From NCBI GenBank assembly GCA_017853815.1, contig JAFMIT010000012.1:1-22849 (forward strand): 22,849 nucleotides of DNA, read 5' to 3'. This DNA comes from Actinomycetota bacterium (lineage in GTDB: Bacteria; Actinomycetota; Actinomycetes; S36-B12; UBA5976). This document shows positions 15,572 through 22,849 of this stretch, piece by piece. Both the position numbers and the translations under genes were made by a program. How positions within the stretch are numbered: position 1 is the stretch's first letter; each line of letters begins with the position of its first letter. The notes beneath the pieces were generated by a model, which worked only from the letters and a program-made list of their open reading frames with translations, did not search any database and had not been told where the DNA came from.

Positions 15572-16333
15572 ATGGCTACGGTCGTTTCAATCCACTCATT
15601 TCGTGGTGGTACGGGCAAGAGCAACACCACTTCGAACGTGGCTGCTCAGCTCGCCGCAGCCGGCAAGCGGGTAGCGGTGGTCGACACCGACATCCAGAGC
15701 CCTGGCATCCACGTGCTGTTTGGCTTCAACGACGACCTGCAGAACACGCTGAATGACTACCTGTGGGGCAAGATTGGCATCGCCGAGGCCGCGCATGATG
15801 TGACGAGCCGTGTCGCTCAATCCACGACGGTTGCAGACGGCGGTGCACTGTTCCTCGTTCCTTCGAGCATGAAGTCCACCGACATCGCCAAAGTTCTCCG
15901 CGATGGCTACGACGTTGGGACACTCAATGATGGTTTTCGTGAATTAGCAGAGACGCTGAACCTCGACTACCTGCTCATCGATACTCACCCAGGTTTGAAC
16001 GAAGAAACGTTGCTCTCCATCACCATTAGCGATGTTCTGCTGCTGATCTTGCGCCCTGACCGACAGGACTTCCAGGGCACGGCGGTGACGGTTGACGTCG
16101 CACGCAAGCTCGATGTGCCATCGCTCTTCTTGGTACTCAACAAAGTGCCGAGCAATGTCGACACTGACGACCTCAAGGCGCAGATGACAGCGGCCTACAA
16201 CTCGCCAGTCGCGGCCGTGCTGCCACTGAGCGAACAAGTGGTTCAGAACGCTTCAGGAGGTTTGTTCTCGCTGACCAGCCCAAGCGATCCTTGGTCACAG
16301 CAGATTCGCGCTATTGCCCAGGCCATTGGCTAA
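15572..16333 (+). CDS. MinD/ParA-like P-loop ATPase with RGGTGKS loop
   Basis: A 253-residue protein beginning MATVVSIHSFRGGTGKSNTT. The P-loop (11-17) resembles the deviant Walker A of ParA/MinD proteins, but the signature lysine is R11; the P-loop lysine is K16. Switch I VDTDIQSPG is at 37-45 and Walker B DYLLIDTHPG at 132-141. A RPDRQDFQGT segment near 161-170 matches the usual position after switch II. No DNA-binding or clear membrane-targeting helix is seen, although the C-terminus WSQQIRAIAQAIG could be a short amphipathic helix. AAGGGG lies 4 nt before the ATG. The gene follows the Cache-HAMP gene after 32 nt, and no ParB- or MinE-like gene is nearby. A role in sensor signalling or positioning is more likely than chromosome partition. 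Confidence 0.88.
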   Translation: MATVVSIHSFRGGTGKSNTTSNVAAQLAAAGKRVAVVDTDIQSPGIHVLFGFNDDLQNTLNDYLWGKIGIAEAAHDVTSRVAQSTTVADGGALFLVPSSMKSTDIAKVLRDGYDVGTLNDGFRELAETLNLDYLLIDTHPGLNEETLLSITISDVLLLILRPDRQDFQGTAVTVDVARKLDVPSLFLVLNKVPSNVDTDDLKAQMTAAYNSPVAAVLPLSEQVVQNASGGLFSLTSPSDPWSQQIRAIAQAIG

Positions 16334-16358
16334 TCCAGTCACTAGCTAGAGCCTCGGC

Positions 16359-18584
16359 TTAGAAATCTCCGAGACGATCGAGTAGCTCGCGTGATCCGCG
16401 ACGCGTTGACCGTTGTTTTGCTAGCCGAACGACTTCACCCTCGACCACCACTGCGCTGTCTTGAATCAACAAATCAAGTGCCCGCTTGAAGGTATCGGCG
16501 TCCATCTCGGGAAGTCGTTGTGCCAATTCTTGAGACGTAGCTGGCCCCTGCCTCAGCAGTACAGCGAGAATCTTGCGCTCTGCTGGTGTTCGGTCAAGCA
16601 TGCCGACCATGCCGACCGATATCGCATCGCGACTCAGGGTTCGAATCACACACTCCTCAGCTGCCACTGCGGTCTCTGCGCGTCGCTCGCCGACGCTAAG
16701 AGTGAGATCACCGCAATGATTGCCAGCACCCAGAATCGCCACGCGCTTAGCCTCGCCATCGGCGTCAGCAGACAGGATCTCTACGCGACCAGAGATGATA
16801 AAGAACACTCGATTCGCAGGCTCTCCCTGCCGATAGATAACTTCGCCGGCCGAATAGCGTTCCGTGCGCATGCTCGCCTCAACAGCCGCCGCATTCGAAC
16901 TGTCGATGCCGAGAACACTGAGATCAATTGAGTTCGCATTGAGGCGCTTGCCCCAAATCTGTGCGTAGGCGGGATCGTCCACAAGTATTGAACGATGCGC
17001 GCCGACGGTGAGTTCATCGCCATGGACCCACATGACGCGATTAACATTTTCGGCAATCTCCGACGAACGAATCGCGAGAATCGTCAATGGGACGCGCGCT
17101 TTGATTTCGTTGAGAACTGGCGTCGCCGATTCAAGATCCTCGAACGCATGCATTTCACCGAGCAGCAGCCGCTGCGGCTTCGCAGCAAGGGCGACAGCGA
17201 TGAGCATGCGCTGGCGCTCATCGGTGCTCAGACGCAGACCATGCGGCGACAGCAGGGCATCTGCTCCCACCGGACTGTTGAGAAGATGCTCCGCGCCCGT
17301 CGCAATCAATAACCGACGCATCTCCTCTTCGGTGATGGTGGGGTCAGCTGCCTCAAAATGCTCGCGCACGGTCGCAAGGAACGTTTCGGCTTCTTCTGGG
17401 ACATGAATGACGCCGCTACCAAAGTCGGGCAGACGCACAATGTGGCCAAAAGTGTTGATCCGCCACTGGCTGCCATCTGATACGTCCGCAGACATTTGAG
17501 CCAGCACTTCGTCCGATGTCATTAGCGACGACGTCACGAGACCAAGCACGCCCGTGGCCGACCAGTCCATTTGTGCCAACGCTGGCTGCAGGGTTGGCGC
17601 CACTTCCCCATCTAGGTCACTAACAATCTCGTTCATGCGGTATCGGGCCACGGCCGCGAGTTGGAGAGAACGGATCCACACTGGCAGGGATTCGAGGCCT
17701 TTGACCACGCCTTCGACATACAGCAACGATGCTGCCGCGATGGCAATCTGTTGCTCGCCGCCCTGCGCCGCTACTAGCACGACCGTGAAAATGCCTGCCA
17801 AACCAGCTGCATGTGCGGCAGTCGACAACTGCGCCAGACGATCGCCCAGTGCGTGACTCTTGTCTTCCAACTTCTCAAGACGACCATCTAGCCGCTTCAT
17901 CATCCACGACTCGATAGAAAGACCCGCCACAGTCCGAGACTTAGTCAGAAACTCATCGATGAGTTGGCCGACTCCACTTCGAGCATCAAGCCTTTCCTTA
18001 TCGGCCGTCCACATTCGCTTGCCGATATAGGACCTGAAGATCAGAAAAAGAACGGTGCCGCCGGCCATCACGATTCCGGCATCGCGACTGATGTAGGTCA
18101 ACAGCACGAGACTCTGGACTAACCGCACAACACCTGGAATGCCAGAAACTAGTGTCTTTTCAATCGCATCACTGACGCTCTCGATGTCACCGAGCATGCG
18201 CGCAATTTGTTCATCACTACGAAGTTTTTGCTTCACTCCTCGCGCATGCAAAATTGCGTCGAATAAGAAGTCACTCAGCCGCACAATCACTGCGACCGCA
18301 ACATGATGCGCACCGAGATGCAATCGATGCCCACCGATGACTTGGACCAAAATGAGAGTAACAAGCAAGCCAATGGCTTGTGAGTCGACGTGACCGTGAT
18401 GCAACATCGACTCGATAAAGAGCGGCATATAGCCAGCTGCCAGCAACGTGAGAATGATGAGCGCTAGCAAGCGGGCCAACGCGAACCATGATCCACGCAG
18501 GAACGGCACAATCCACTTGAGGGAACCACTGCCAAAACCCTGTGCGGATTCGGTAAGGCTAACCCTGGGATGTGTCTGCTTCAT
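16359..18584 (-). CDS. Degenerate ABC-transporter-like protein with cyclic-nucleotide-binding and winged-helix domains
   Basis: This 741-residue protein has ABC exporter-type membrane helices (about 25-320) and an ABC-ATPase-like region (about 338-545). A cyclic-nucleotide-binding domain follows (about 565-655; YSAGEVIYRQGEPANRVFFI, then HCGDLTLSVGERRAETA as the phosphate cassette) and a winged helix (about 664-722). The ATPase region has lost its key residues. VTSSLMTSDE stands where the Walker A GxxGxGKS should be, LSTDERQR replaces LSGGQRQR, RLLLGEMHAFED replaces LLLLDEATSALD, and IRSSE replaces the H-loop histidine. It should not hydrolyse ATP and is probably a membrane-bound sensor. The ATG at 18584 overlaps the TGA of the acetolactate-decarboxylase-like gene (ATGA). 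A start 23 codons earlier exists, but only inside that gene. Confidence 0.85.
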   Translation of the reverse strand: MKQTHPRVSLTESAQGFGSGSLKWIVPFLRGSWFALARLLALIILTLLAAGYMPLFIESMLHHGHVDSQAIGLLVTLILVQVIGGHRLHLGAHHVAVAVIVRLSDFLFDAILHARGVKQKLRSDEQIARMLGDIESVSDAIEKTLVSGIPGVVRLVQSLVLLTYISRDAGIVMAGGTVLFLIFRSYIGKRMWTADKERLDARSGVGQLIDEFLTKSRTVAGLSIESWMMKRLDGRLEKLEDKSHALGDRLAQLSTAAHAAGLAGIFTVVLVAAQGGEQQIAIAAASLLYVEGVVKGLESLPVWIRSLQLAAVARYRMNEIVSDLDGEVAPTLQPALAQMDWSATGVLGLVTSSLMTSDEVLAQMSADVSDGSQWRINTFGHIVRLPDFGSGVIHVPEEAETFLATVREHFEAADPTITEEEMRRLLIATGAEHLLNSPVGADALLSPHGLRLSTDERQRMLIAVALAAKPQRLLLGEMHAFEDLESATPVLNEIKARVPLTILAIRSSEIAENVNRVMWVHGDELTVGAHRSILVDDPAYAQIWGKRLNANSIDLSVLGIDSSNAAAVEASMRTERYSAGEVIYRQGEPANRVFFIISGRVEILSADADGEAKRVAILGAGNHCGDLTLSVGERRAETAVAAEECVIRTLSRDAISVGMVGMLDRTPAERKILAVLLRQGPATSQELAQRLPEMDADTFKRALDLLIQDSAVVVEGEVVRLAKQRSTRRGSRELLDRLGDF

Positions 18585-19558
18585 AGTGAATCCAAGATAG
18601 CAGTCATAAATGGCGACTTCTTGGTGGCTTGAGCCTTCATGTGAATCATCCACACTTCGCCCACTGGCGTCGTCTCAAGCGCGATAAATCCTCGATCTTC
18701 AAGCCACGTCAGCCGACTTCCAGCCTCAGTTTCGCTCAACTCCAAAGCCATGGCGATGTCTTTCGTTGACTGTGGTCCGTTGCGGAGCAGGTGGCGCTGC
18801 ACAACGCGGACTTCGCGGGGTGTGTTGAGGAGGTCCGCCATTGATTTATCAGGGAGGTGCATCACGACTTCGCGGGTGACGTCGATCGTCACGACGGCGT
18901 CGCGAATGTGCATCTCGTGATTGTGACCGCCCGTCGTGCGGTCGTGATCGAGTCCATGAAGGTGCAGCCCAGGAATAGTCGCGCCCGGCGCAAGATCTGG
19001 GAACTTGAATCCAACGAACACACCCGAGAATGGCTCTTTGGTCCAACGAACTTCGTCGGTTGTGCACACTTCTGCATACGGTCGATAGGGCGGGGTCTGC
19101 GCTGGCACGCTCCGAATCAAGACCGAATCAAATTCCCCTTCGACCCGAACCGCCACGACAGCGTCAGGTGCACCCGCCATCTCTTCGATTGTGGAAAGCA
19201 GTTCTGTCCGCGAGAGGTCCGTGACTCTGCGAGATACCGGGTTGTGCATCGACGTGACAATCACAAACGGACTTCGCGTTTCGAGCGGCAGCAACTCAGC
19301 CACACCCTCTGAGTTCACTCGCCACGGTTCGCCATCGACGACCACCAGCTCACCATCAAGTCGGTCGACCGTCCCAAGGCCGTGATCTCCGCCCGCGAGC
19401 GCTTCTTCGAGCGTTGCCACACCATCGTAGCCACCATCGAGCAAGACATGAGCGAGCTGAAGTTGATGAGTGGCATCCTCAGAGCTTGAGGTCTCCGCGT
19501 CGAAACCGCGCTGCCACTGCAGGCTTGCCGCGGCAACTAGCGCTGCATCAAAGCCCAT
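18581..19558 (-). CDS. Acetolactate-decarboxylase-like domain fused to a winged helix
   Basis: Residues 33-235 of this 325-residue protein resemble acetolactate decarboxylase, which turns 2-acetolactate into acetoin using zinc. Seen are LLDGGYDG (39-46), GLGTVDRLDGELVVVDG (60-76), GEFDSVLIRSVPAQTPPY (141-158) and FVGFKFPDLAPGATIPGLHLHG. The likely zinc ligands H199, H201 and H212 (HLH and GGH) are present, as are E70 and R149, which match catalytic positions as I recall them. Instead of the family's usual C-terminus a winged-helix domain follows (about 243-307). It resembles the one ending the next protein: TPREVRVVQRHLLRNGP against TPAERKILAVLLRQGP. A stop codon directly precedes the ATG at 19558. 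The gene overlaps the ABC-like gene. It may act as a small-molecule sensor or regulator rather than in acetoin synthesis; no acetolactate synthase gene is near. Confidence 0.8.
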   Translation of the reverse strand: MGFDAALVAAASLQWQRGFDAETSSSEDATHQLQLAHVLLDGGYDGVATLEEALAGGDHGLGTVDRLDGELVVVDGEPWRVNSEGVAELLPLETRSPFVIVTSMHNPVSRRVTDLSRTELLSTIEEMAGAPDAVVAVRVEGEFDSVLIRSVPAQTPPYRPYAEVCTTDEVRWTKEPFSGVFVGFKFPDLAPGATIPGLHLHGLDHDRTTGGHNHEMHIRDAVVTIDVTREVVMHLPDKSMADLLNTPREVRVVQRHLLRNGPQSTKDIAMALELSETEAGSRLTWLEDRGFIALETTPVGEVWMIHMKAQATKKSPFMTAILDSL

Positions 19559-19646
19559 TCACATTCCATTTCGTCACTCTGAGCACTTCGCTCTTTTGCC
19601 TGCCACAAGCGTATCGGTGTGGAGTCAACCGGGAGCTGAGCGCCAA

Positions 19647-19652
19647 TACGCT
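19647..19652 (+). promoter_or_regulatory. Possible -10 box (TACGCT) of a leaderless transcript for the DUF2200 gene
   Basis: TACGCT ends 7 nt before the ATG at 19660, with no Shine-Dalgarno in between. It is identical to the box before the SOUL gene. Confidence 0.4.
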
Positions 19653-19659
19653 TTGTCCC

Positions 19660-20001
19660 ATGAGTCGCCTTTACAGCATGAGTGTCAACCGGGTGTATCC
19701 GCTCTATCTCACCAAGGTCACAAAGAAGGGTCGAACAGCGGAAGAGCTAGATGCCGTCATTCTGTGGCTCACTGGATTCACCAAACAAACTCTTGCGAAA
19801 CATCTCAAGGCCGAAACAACATTCGAAGACTTTTTCGCCGCCGCCAAGATTCATCCGAACGCATCTCTCATCACCGGCAGCATTTGTGGAATCAAAGTGC
19901 AAGAAATCGAAGATCCACTCATGCAAAAGATTCGCTACCTCGACAAACTCGTAGACGAATTGGCAAAGGGCCGACCACTCGAGAAGATTCTCCGCTCTTA
20001 A
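19660..20001 (+). CDS. DUF2200 family protein
   Basis: This 113-residue soluble protein matches the DUF2200 pattern as I know it. It begins MSRLYSMSVNRVYPLYLTKV, followed by KKGRTAEELDAVILWLTGF, FEDFFAAAKIHPN, ITGSICGIKVQEIEDPLMQ and IRYLDKLVDELAKGRPLEKI. Its length is normal for the family, whose function is unknown. The frame is open upstream to 19414, but the extra residues are low in complexity and overlap the divergent decarboxylase-like gene. The family pattern starts at the ATG at 19660. It is probably a single gene with a leaderless mRNA. Confidence 0.88.
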   Translation: MSRLYSMSVNRVYPLYLTKVTKKGRTAEELDAVILWLTGFTKQTLAKHLKAETTFEDFFAAAKIHPNASLITGSICGIKVQEIEDPLMQKIRYLDKLVDELAKGRPLEKILRS

Positions 20002-20180
20002 ATCACTGTTTTAATTTGGTCAAAATATGAAATACAGGGAAAGCACAGAAACCATTTAAAAACATAGGTTTTTCGCAACTCGAAAACACGGACATATCGT
20101 GAAAATCAACCAAGTTTTTCGACGCGCGTAACTGTCACTCTCTCGCTACTTTCCTCGCACCGAACCAACCTGGAGGAAAA
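20002..20180. other. A+T-rich intergenic region before the fasciclin gene
   Basis: This 179-bp gap has no gene. A weak AT hairpin AAAAAC-ATAG-GTTTTT (20058-20073) could end the DUF2200 transcript but lacks a G+C-rich stem. TACTTT (about 34 nt before the fasciclin ATG) could be a -10 box, without a convincing -35. The ribosome binding site GGAGG is clear, 4 nt before the ATG. Confidence 0.4.
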
Positions 20181-20840
20181 ATGAAAGTAACAACTCTCAA
20201 GAAAGCCGCAGCAGTCGGTGCTGTCGCCGTCCTTGCTGGTGTGGGTCTCGCACCCGCATCCAATGCAGACCAACTAGGCACCACCTCGCTCGCGTCAGTT
20301 CTTACTGCAACGACCCCAGCGTTTGACAACAACTGGAACGACTACGACGTCGTGACTGCTGCTGTCTTGGCAGTGCTCGCTGCAAAGCCTGCATCACCAG
20401 TCGGCTTGCTTGCTGATGGAACCGTGGCTCTCACCGCGTTCATTCCAACGGACAAGGCATTCCGCAACTTGGCCAAGGAAGCTACCGGCACCAAGATCCG
20501 CACTGAGCAAGAAGCCTTCAACGTCGTAGCTAGCCTCGGCATTGATGCAGTCGAGTCAGTCTTGCTGTACCACGTCGTACCTGGCCCAGCAATTGGCCTG
20601 ACGACTGCCGTGGATGCAAACGGAGCAGTCCTTCAGACTGCACTGGCTGGCGCAACCTTCAAGGTCAAGGTCTCGAATGACATTGAGCTCAAGGACGTCA
20701 ACCGCAAGCTGGACAACCCAGAAGTTCTTCTCAGCCAGACTGACATCAACGCAGGTAACACCCAGATCGCACACGGCATCGACGAAGTCCTGATGCCGGT
20801 TTACCTGCCAGGTCAGAATTCAGAAAAGAAGCACGACTAA
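20181..20840 (+). CDS. Secreted fasciclin (FAS1) domain protein
   Basis: This 219-residue protein has a Sec leader (MKVTTLKKAAAVGAVAVLAG..., cleavage near ASNAD at 27-30) and a single FAS1 domain. The FAS1 landmarks are present: TAFIPTDKAF (85-94), LLYHVVPG (128-135) and IAHGIDEVLMP (196-206). FAS1 proteins act outside the cell in adhesion or binding. The C-terminus is short and charged (SEKKHD) with no sortase motif or lipid anchor, so it is probably secreted or loosely bound. GGAGG stands 4 nt before the ATG, which suggests strong translation, and the gene has its own terminator, so it is a single-gene unit. Confidence 0.93.
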   Translation: MKVTTLKKAAAVGAVAVLAGVGLAPASNADQLGTTSLASVLTATTPAFDNNWNDYDVVTAAVLAVLAAKPASPVGLLADGTVALTAFIPTDKAFRNLAKEATGTKIRTEQEAFNVVASLGIDAVESVLLYHVVPGPAIGLTTAVDANGAVLQTALAGATFKVKVSNDIELKDVNRKLDNPEVLLSQTDINAGNTQIAHGIDEVLMPVYLPGQNSEKKHD

Positions 20841-20867
20841 TAGAGAACTCTCTGTCCCTTCACCAGC

Positions 20868-20903
20868 AAAGGCCTCGCTCCTTCGAGCGGGGCCTTTGTG
20901 TTT
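20868..20903 (+). terminator. Intrinsic terminator of the fasciclin gene
   Basis: A 13-bp stem (AAAGGCCTCGCTC at 20868-20880 with GAGCGGGGCCTTT at 20885-20897, one G-T wobble) has a CTTC tetraloop and is followed by GTGTTT. It begins 27 nt after the stop codon. It lies close to the end of the convergent GH31 gene and may also stop transcription from that side. Confidence 0.85.
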
Positions 20904-20913
20904 GTCGGACCAA

Positions 20914-22849
20914 TTAGATAGCGCCGAGTATTTCAACAATCGAATCCACTAGTGATGCAGGTACATCAATCGCCCGCAACGCCTGGACTTTCTCTAGCTC
21001 GCTACCTGGTTCGTTGAGGAGGCGCCAGATGTTTTCTTTGCCCGTGTTGGAGAACTGCGCTTGATTAAGGAGTTCGAACAGAGTTTGTTGCTTGTCTGAC
21101 GTCGCCATCGTCGCGTCAATATCTAACTGGAAGCTACTCGACTGATCACGCGCGACTGTGCCAGTAACGCTGTAACGCGCACCCTTGTCGCGCAGAGAGA
21201 GGAAGGTCACTTTCCATTCGCGTGAGGTGGGCACGCACTCAACATGGCCTTCGACTGCGTGGACGGTGAAAGTCCGACTGGATTGATTCCACGTCAGGCG
21301 AGTGCGCGCCGTCTTCACGTCTTCGACAGACGCACCAGCACCGTCATCTTCAATGAGCGTGAAGTCGGCGTCAGCGCCCACCGCCACCAGCACTTCAAGT
21401 CGTTCTGGATTGCTCTCAACATCGTTAGAGACTTCAGCTGCCAGCGGCAGAATTTCGCCCGCCTTCATCAGCACCGGAATGCTCGACCTACCGCGTGACA
21501 TTGTCAGCAGGCGATCTCCGCCATAAACGGTGCCCGTGAAGATGTCTACCCACACGCCTTCAGGAAGCCACACGTTTGTCGAGCCTTGCAAGGTCACGCC
21601 ATCTCGAGGCCGCGTAATCGGAACGACCATCAACTGCGAACCAAACATGTACTGGTTTGCGACTACATACGCGAGGTCATGATGTGGATACAGGTGATAC
21701 ATCGGACGCACGAGCGGCAGTCCGTCGACGGCAGCCCGGTGATTCATCGTGTGCAGATATGGCACCAGCCGATGACGCAATCGCAGTGCCTCGTTCATCG
21801 CTTCGCGCGATTCGAGTGGGTAGTTCCACGGCTCTTTGACGAGGAAGGGATTGCTCGACGAATGCAAACGATTGATGGGTGAAAACACTCCGTACTGGAC
21901 CCAGCGAGTCGCGAGTTCATCATCGCGCACACCAAACATGTGTCCGCCGATGTCATGACTCCACCATGCGTAACCGATATTTGAGGCACGGGATGTGAAC
22001 TCCGGCTGGAAGTCCAACGAATCCCAGCTGATGACCGAATCGCCAGAGAAGCCGACTGGATACCGATGGCTACCTGGACCCGCAAAACGAGAGAAAGTCA
22101 ACGGCCGCTTGTTGTCTAGCTTCGAATCCATGAAGTGAAAATGGTTGAGCACCCATAGAGGATCAACTCCAGGCATACGCGAGTGCTGACCCTGCTGCCA
22201 GTCCACCCACCAAAAATCCACGCCTTGCTTTTCGAGTGAACGATGCAGCACATCGAAGTACGCATCCATGAACACGCGGTCGGTGCAATCGAAAGCAATC
22301 GGCAACCCGTCGTCAGCATTGCGGCCCATTGCCTCCGCAACAGCCCGATATGCATTCTCAAACGCACGCACACCATCTGCAGGATGCACGTTCAATGTCG
22401 TGCGCAGACCCCGCCGATGCAGCTCTGCGAGAAAAGCTTCAGGATCAGGGAACAGGTCAGGGTTCCACGTGTACCCCGTCCAGCCGCTTCCGAACTCTGG
22501 CGGCACAGACTCCACAAGATGCCAGTCCATGTCGATGACGGAGACAGAGAACGGCAACTCTTCGGCCTGGAAGCGGTCCATCAACTCGAGATACGACTCG
22601 GCGGAGTACTTGTAATAGCGGCTCCACCAGTTGCCCAGCGCCCACTTGGGAAGCAACGGCTGGCTGCCCGAGAGTTTGTAGAAATCTTTCAGCGCCACTT
22701 CGTAGTCGCGGCCATATGCGAACACATACACATCGAGGCGACCAGGCTCGCGCCCTGCAATCCAGCCGTCAGCGGTGAAGAGCATCGAATCAGAGTCGTC
22801 CAGCACAGCAATGCCATTGCGAGAAACCACGGCTGGCCCCAACTCAGCA
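20914..22849 (-). CDS. Glycoside hydrolase family 31 (alpha-glycosidase-like), N-terminus cut off
   Basis: The frame stays open from the stop at 20914 to the window end; about 645 residues are visible. GH31 catalytic-domain features are WALGNWWSRYY (near 67-77), IDMDWH, WTGYTWNPDLFPDP (121-134), FWWVDWQQG (210-218) with the likely nucleophile Asp, GFSGDSVISWDS (264-275) with the likely acid/base Asp, and SHDIGGH further on. It hydrolyses alpha-linked sugars; the exact substrate is unknown. The WWVDWQQ motif differs from the KTDFGE or WxDMNE motifs of well-known alpha-xylosidases and alpha-glucosidases. A beta-sandwich region and a short helical tail end the protein. The N-terminal domain, probably about 150-200 residues, lies beyond the window. 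No signal peptide can be judged. Confidence 0.9.
   Translation of the reverse strand, partial: AELGPAVVSRNGIAVLDDSDSMLFTADGWIAGREPGRLDVYVFAYGRDYEVALKDFYKLSGSQPLLPKWALGNWWSRYYKYSAESYLELMDRFQAEELPFSVSVIDMDWHLVESVPPEFGSGWTGYTWNPDLFPDPEAFLAELHRRGLRTTLNVHPADGVRAFENAYRAVAEAMGRNADDGLPIAFDCTDRVFMDAYFDVLHRSLEKQGVDFWWVDWQQGQHSRMPGVDPLWVLNHFHFMDSKLDNKRPLTFSRFAGPGSHRYPVGFSGDSVISWDSLDFQPEFTSRASNIGYAWWSHDIGGHMFGVRDDELATRWVQYGVFSPINRLHSSSNPFLVKEPWNYPLESREAMNEALRLRHRLVPYLHTMNHRAAVDGLPLVRPMYHLYPHHDLAYVVANQYMFGSQLMVVPITRPRDGVTLQGSTNVWLPEGVWVDIFTGTVYGGDRLLTMSRGRSSIPVLMKAGEILPLAAEVSNDVESNPERLEVLVAVGADADFTLIEDDGAGASVEDVKTARTRLTWNQSSRTFTVHAVEGHVECVPTSREWKVTFLSLRDKGARYSVTGTVARDQSSSFQLDIDATMATSDKQQTLFELLNQAQFSNTGKENIWRLLNEPGSELEKVQALRAIDVPASLVDSIVEILGAI

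Noticed and set aside
16334..16362. Terminator between the convergent ParA-like and ABC-like genes
   Set aside because: Only a 5-bp CTCGG/CCGAG stem with an 11-nt loop is present, it overlaps the ABC-like coding end, and no T-tract follows.
16359..18584. Pseudogene status for the ABC-like gene, since its ATPase motifs are missing
   Set aside because: The frame is intact over 741 codons, the gene is translationally coupled to its neighbour, and the added domains look well conserved. Loss of catalytic residues is better explained by a change of function.
19414..19659. N-terminal extension of the DUF2200 protein to 19414
   Set aside because: The extra residues match no family pattern and overlap the opposite-strand decarboxylase-like gene.

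Overview
The window looks like a chromosomal piece of a Gram-positive actinobacterium of moderate G+C content. The evidence is the DrrA/DrrB-type ABC genes, the many Sec-exported proteins with alanine-rich leaders, the actinobacterial-style P-loop and SOUL proteins, and several genes whose start codon lies 6-8 nt after a TAnnnT box (apparent leaderless transcripts). No genus can be assigned from the sequence alone. No tRNA, rRNA, CRISPR array, insertion sequence or phage gene was seen.

Layout. 1-688: the 5' part of an EamA/DMT permease gene (minus strand, cut by the window edge). 779-7503: a tight five-gene minus-strand operon, read from 7503 downward. It encodes a ferric-reductase-like transmembrane flavocytochrome, a secreted FMN-binding protein with a Pro/Thr linker, an ApbE flavin transferase, a 1010-residue secreted protein with nine fibronectin-III-like repeats and a C-terminal FMN-binding domain, and a third secreted FMN-binding-like protein with a Lys/Ala-rich stalk. 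A strong intrinsic terminator closes it at 718-765. I read it as an electron-export system: NAD(P)H, then FAD, then two membrane hemes, then covalently flavinylated proteins outside the membrane. 7782-8812: a small P-loop kinase-like gene and a divergent SOUL heme-binding gene. 8809-10553: a DrrA/DrrB-type ABC exporter (minus). 10640-14016: divergent from it, a secreted serine hydrolase fused to a membrane anchor and a cytoplasmic ABC ATPase, plus its ABC-2 permease.

14097-19558 is the second notable region, two convergent gene pairs. On the plus strand are a Cache-HAMP membrane sensor with no recognisable output domain and a MinD/ParA-like ATPase with an RGGTGKS P-loop. On the minus strand are an acetolactate-decarboxylase-like protein fused to a winged helix and, overlapping it by ATGA, an ABC-transporter-like protein. 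The ABC domain of that protein has lost its Walker A, Walker B, signature and H-loop residues, and is followed by a cyclic-nucleotide-binding domain and a related winged helix. Together these resemble an undescribed membrane signalling module rather than a transporter plus a metabolic enzyme.

19660-22849: a DUF2200 protein, a secreted fasciclin-domain protein with a clear terminator, and the 3' part of a GH31 glycosidase gene (minus, cut by the window end).
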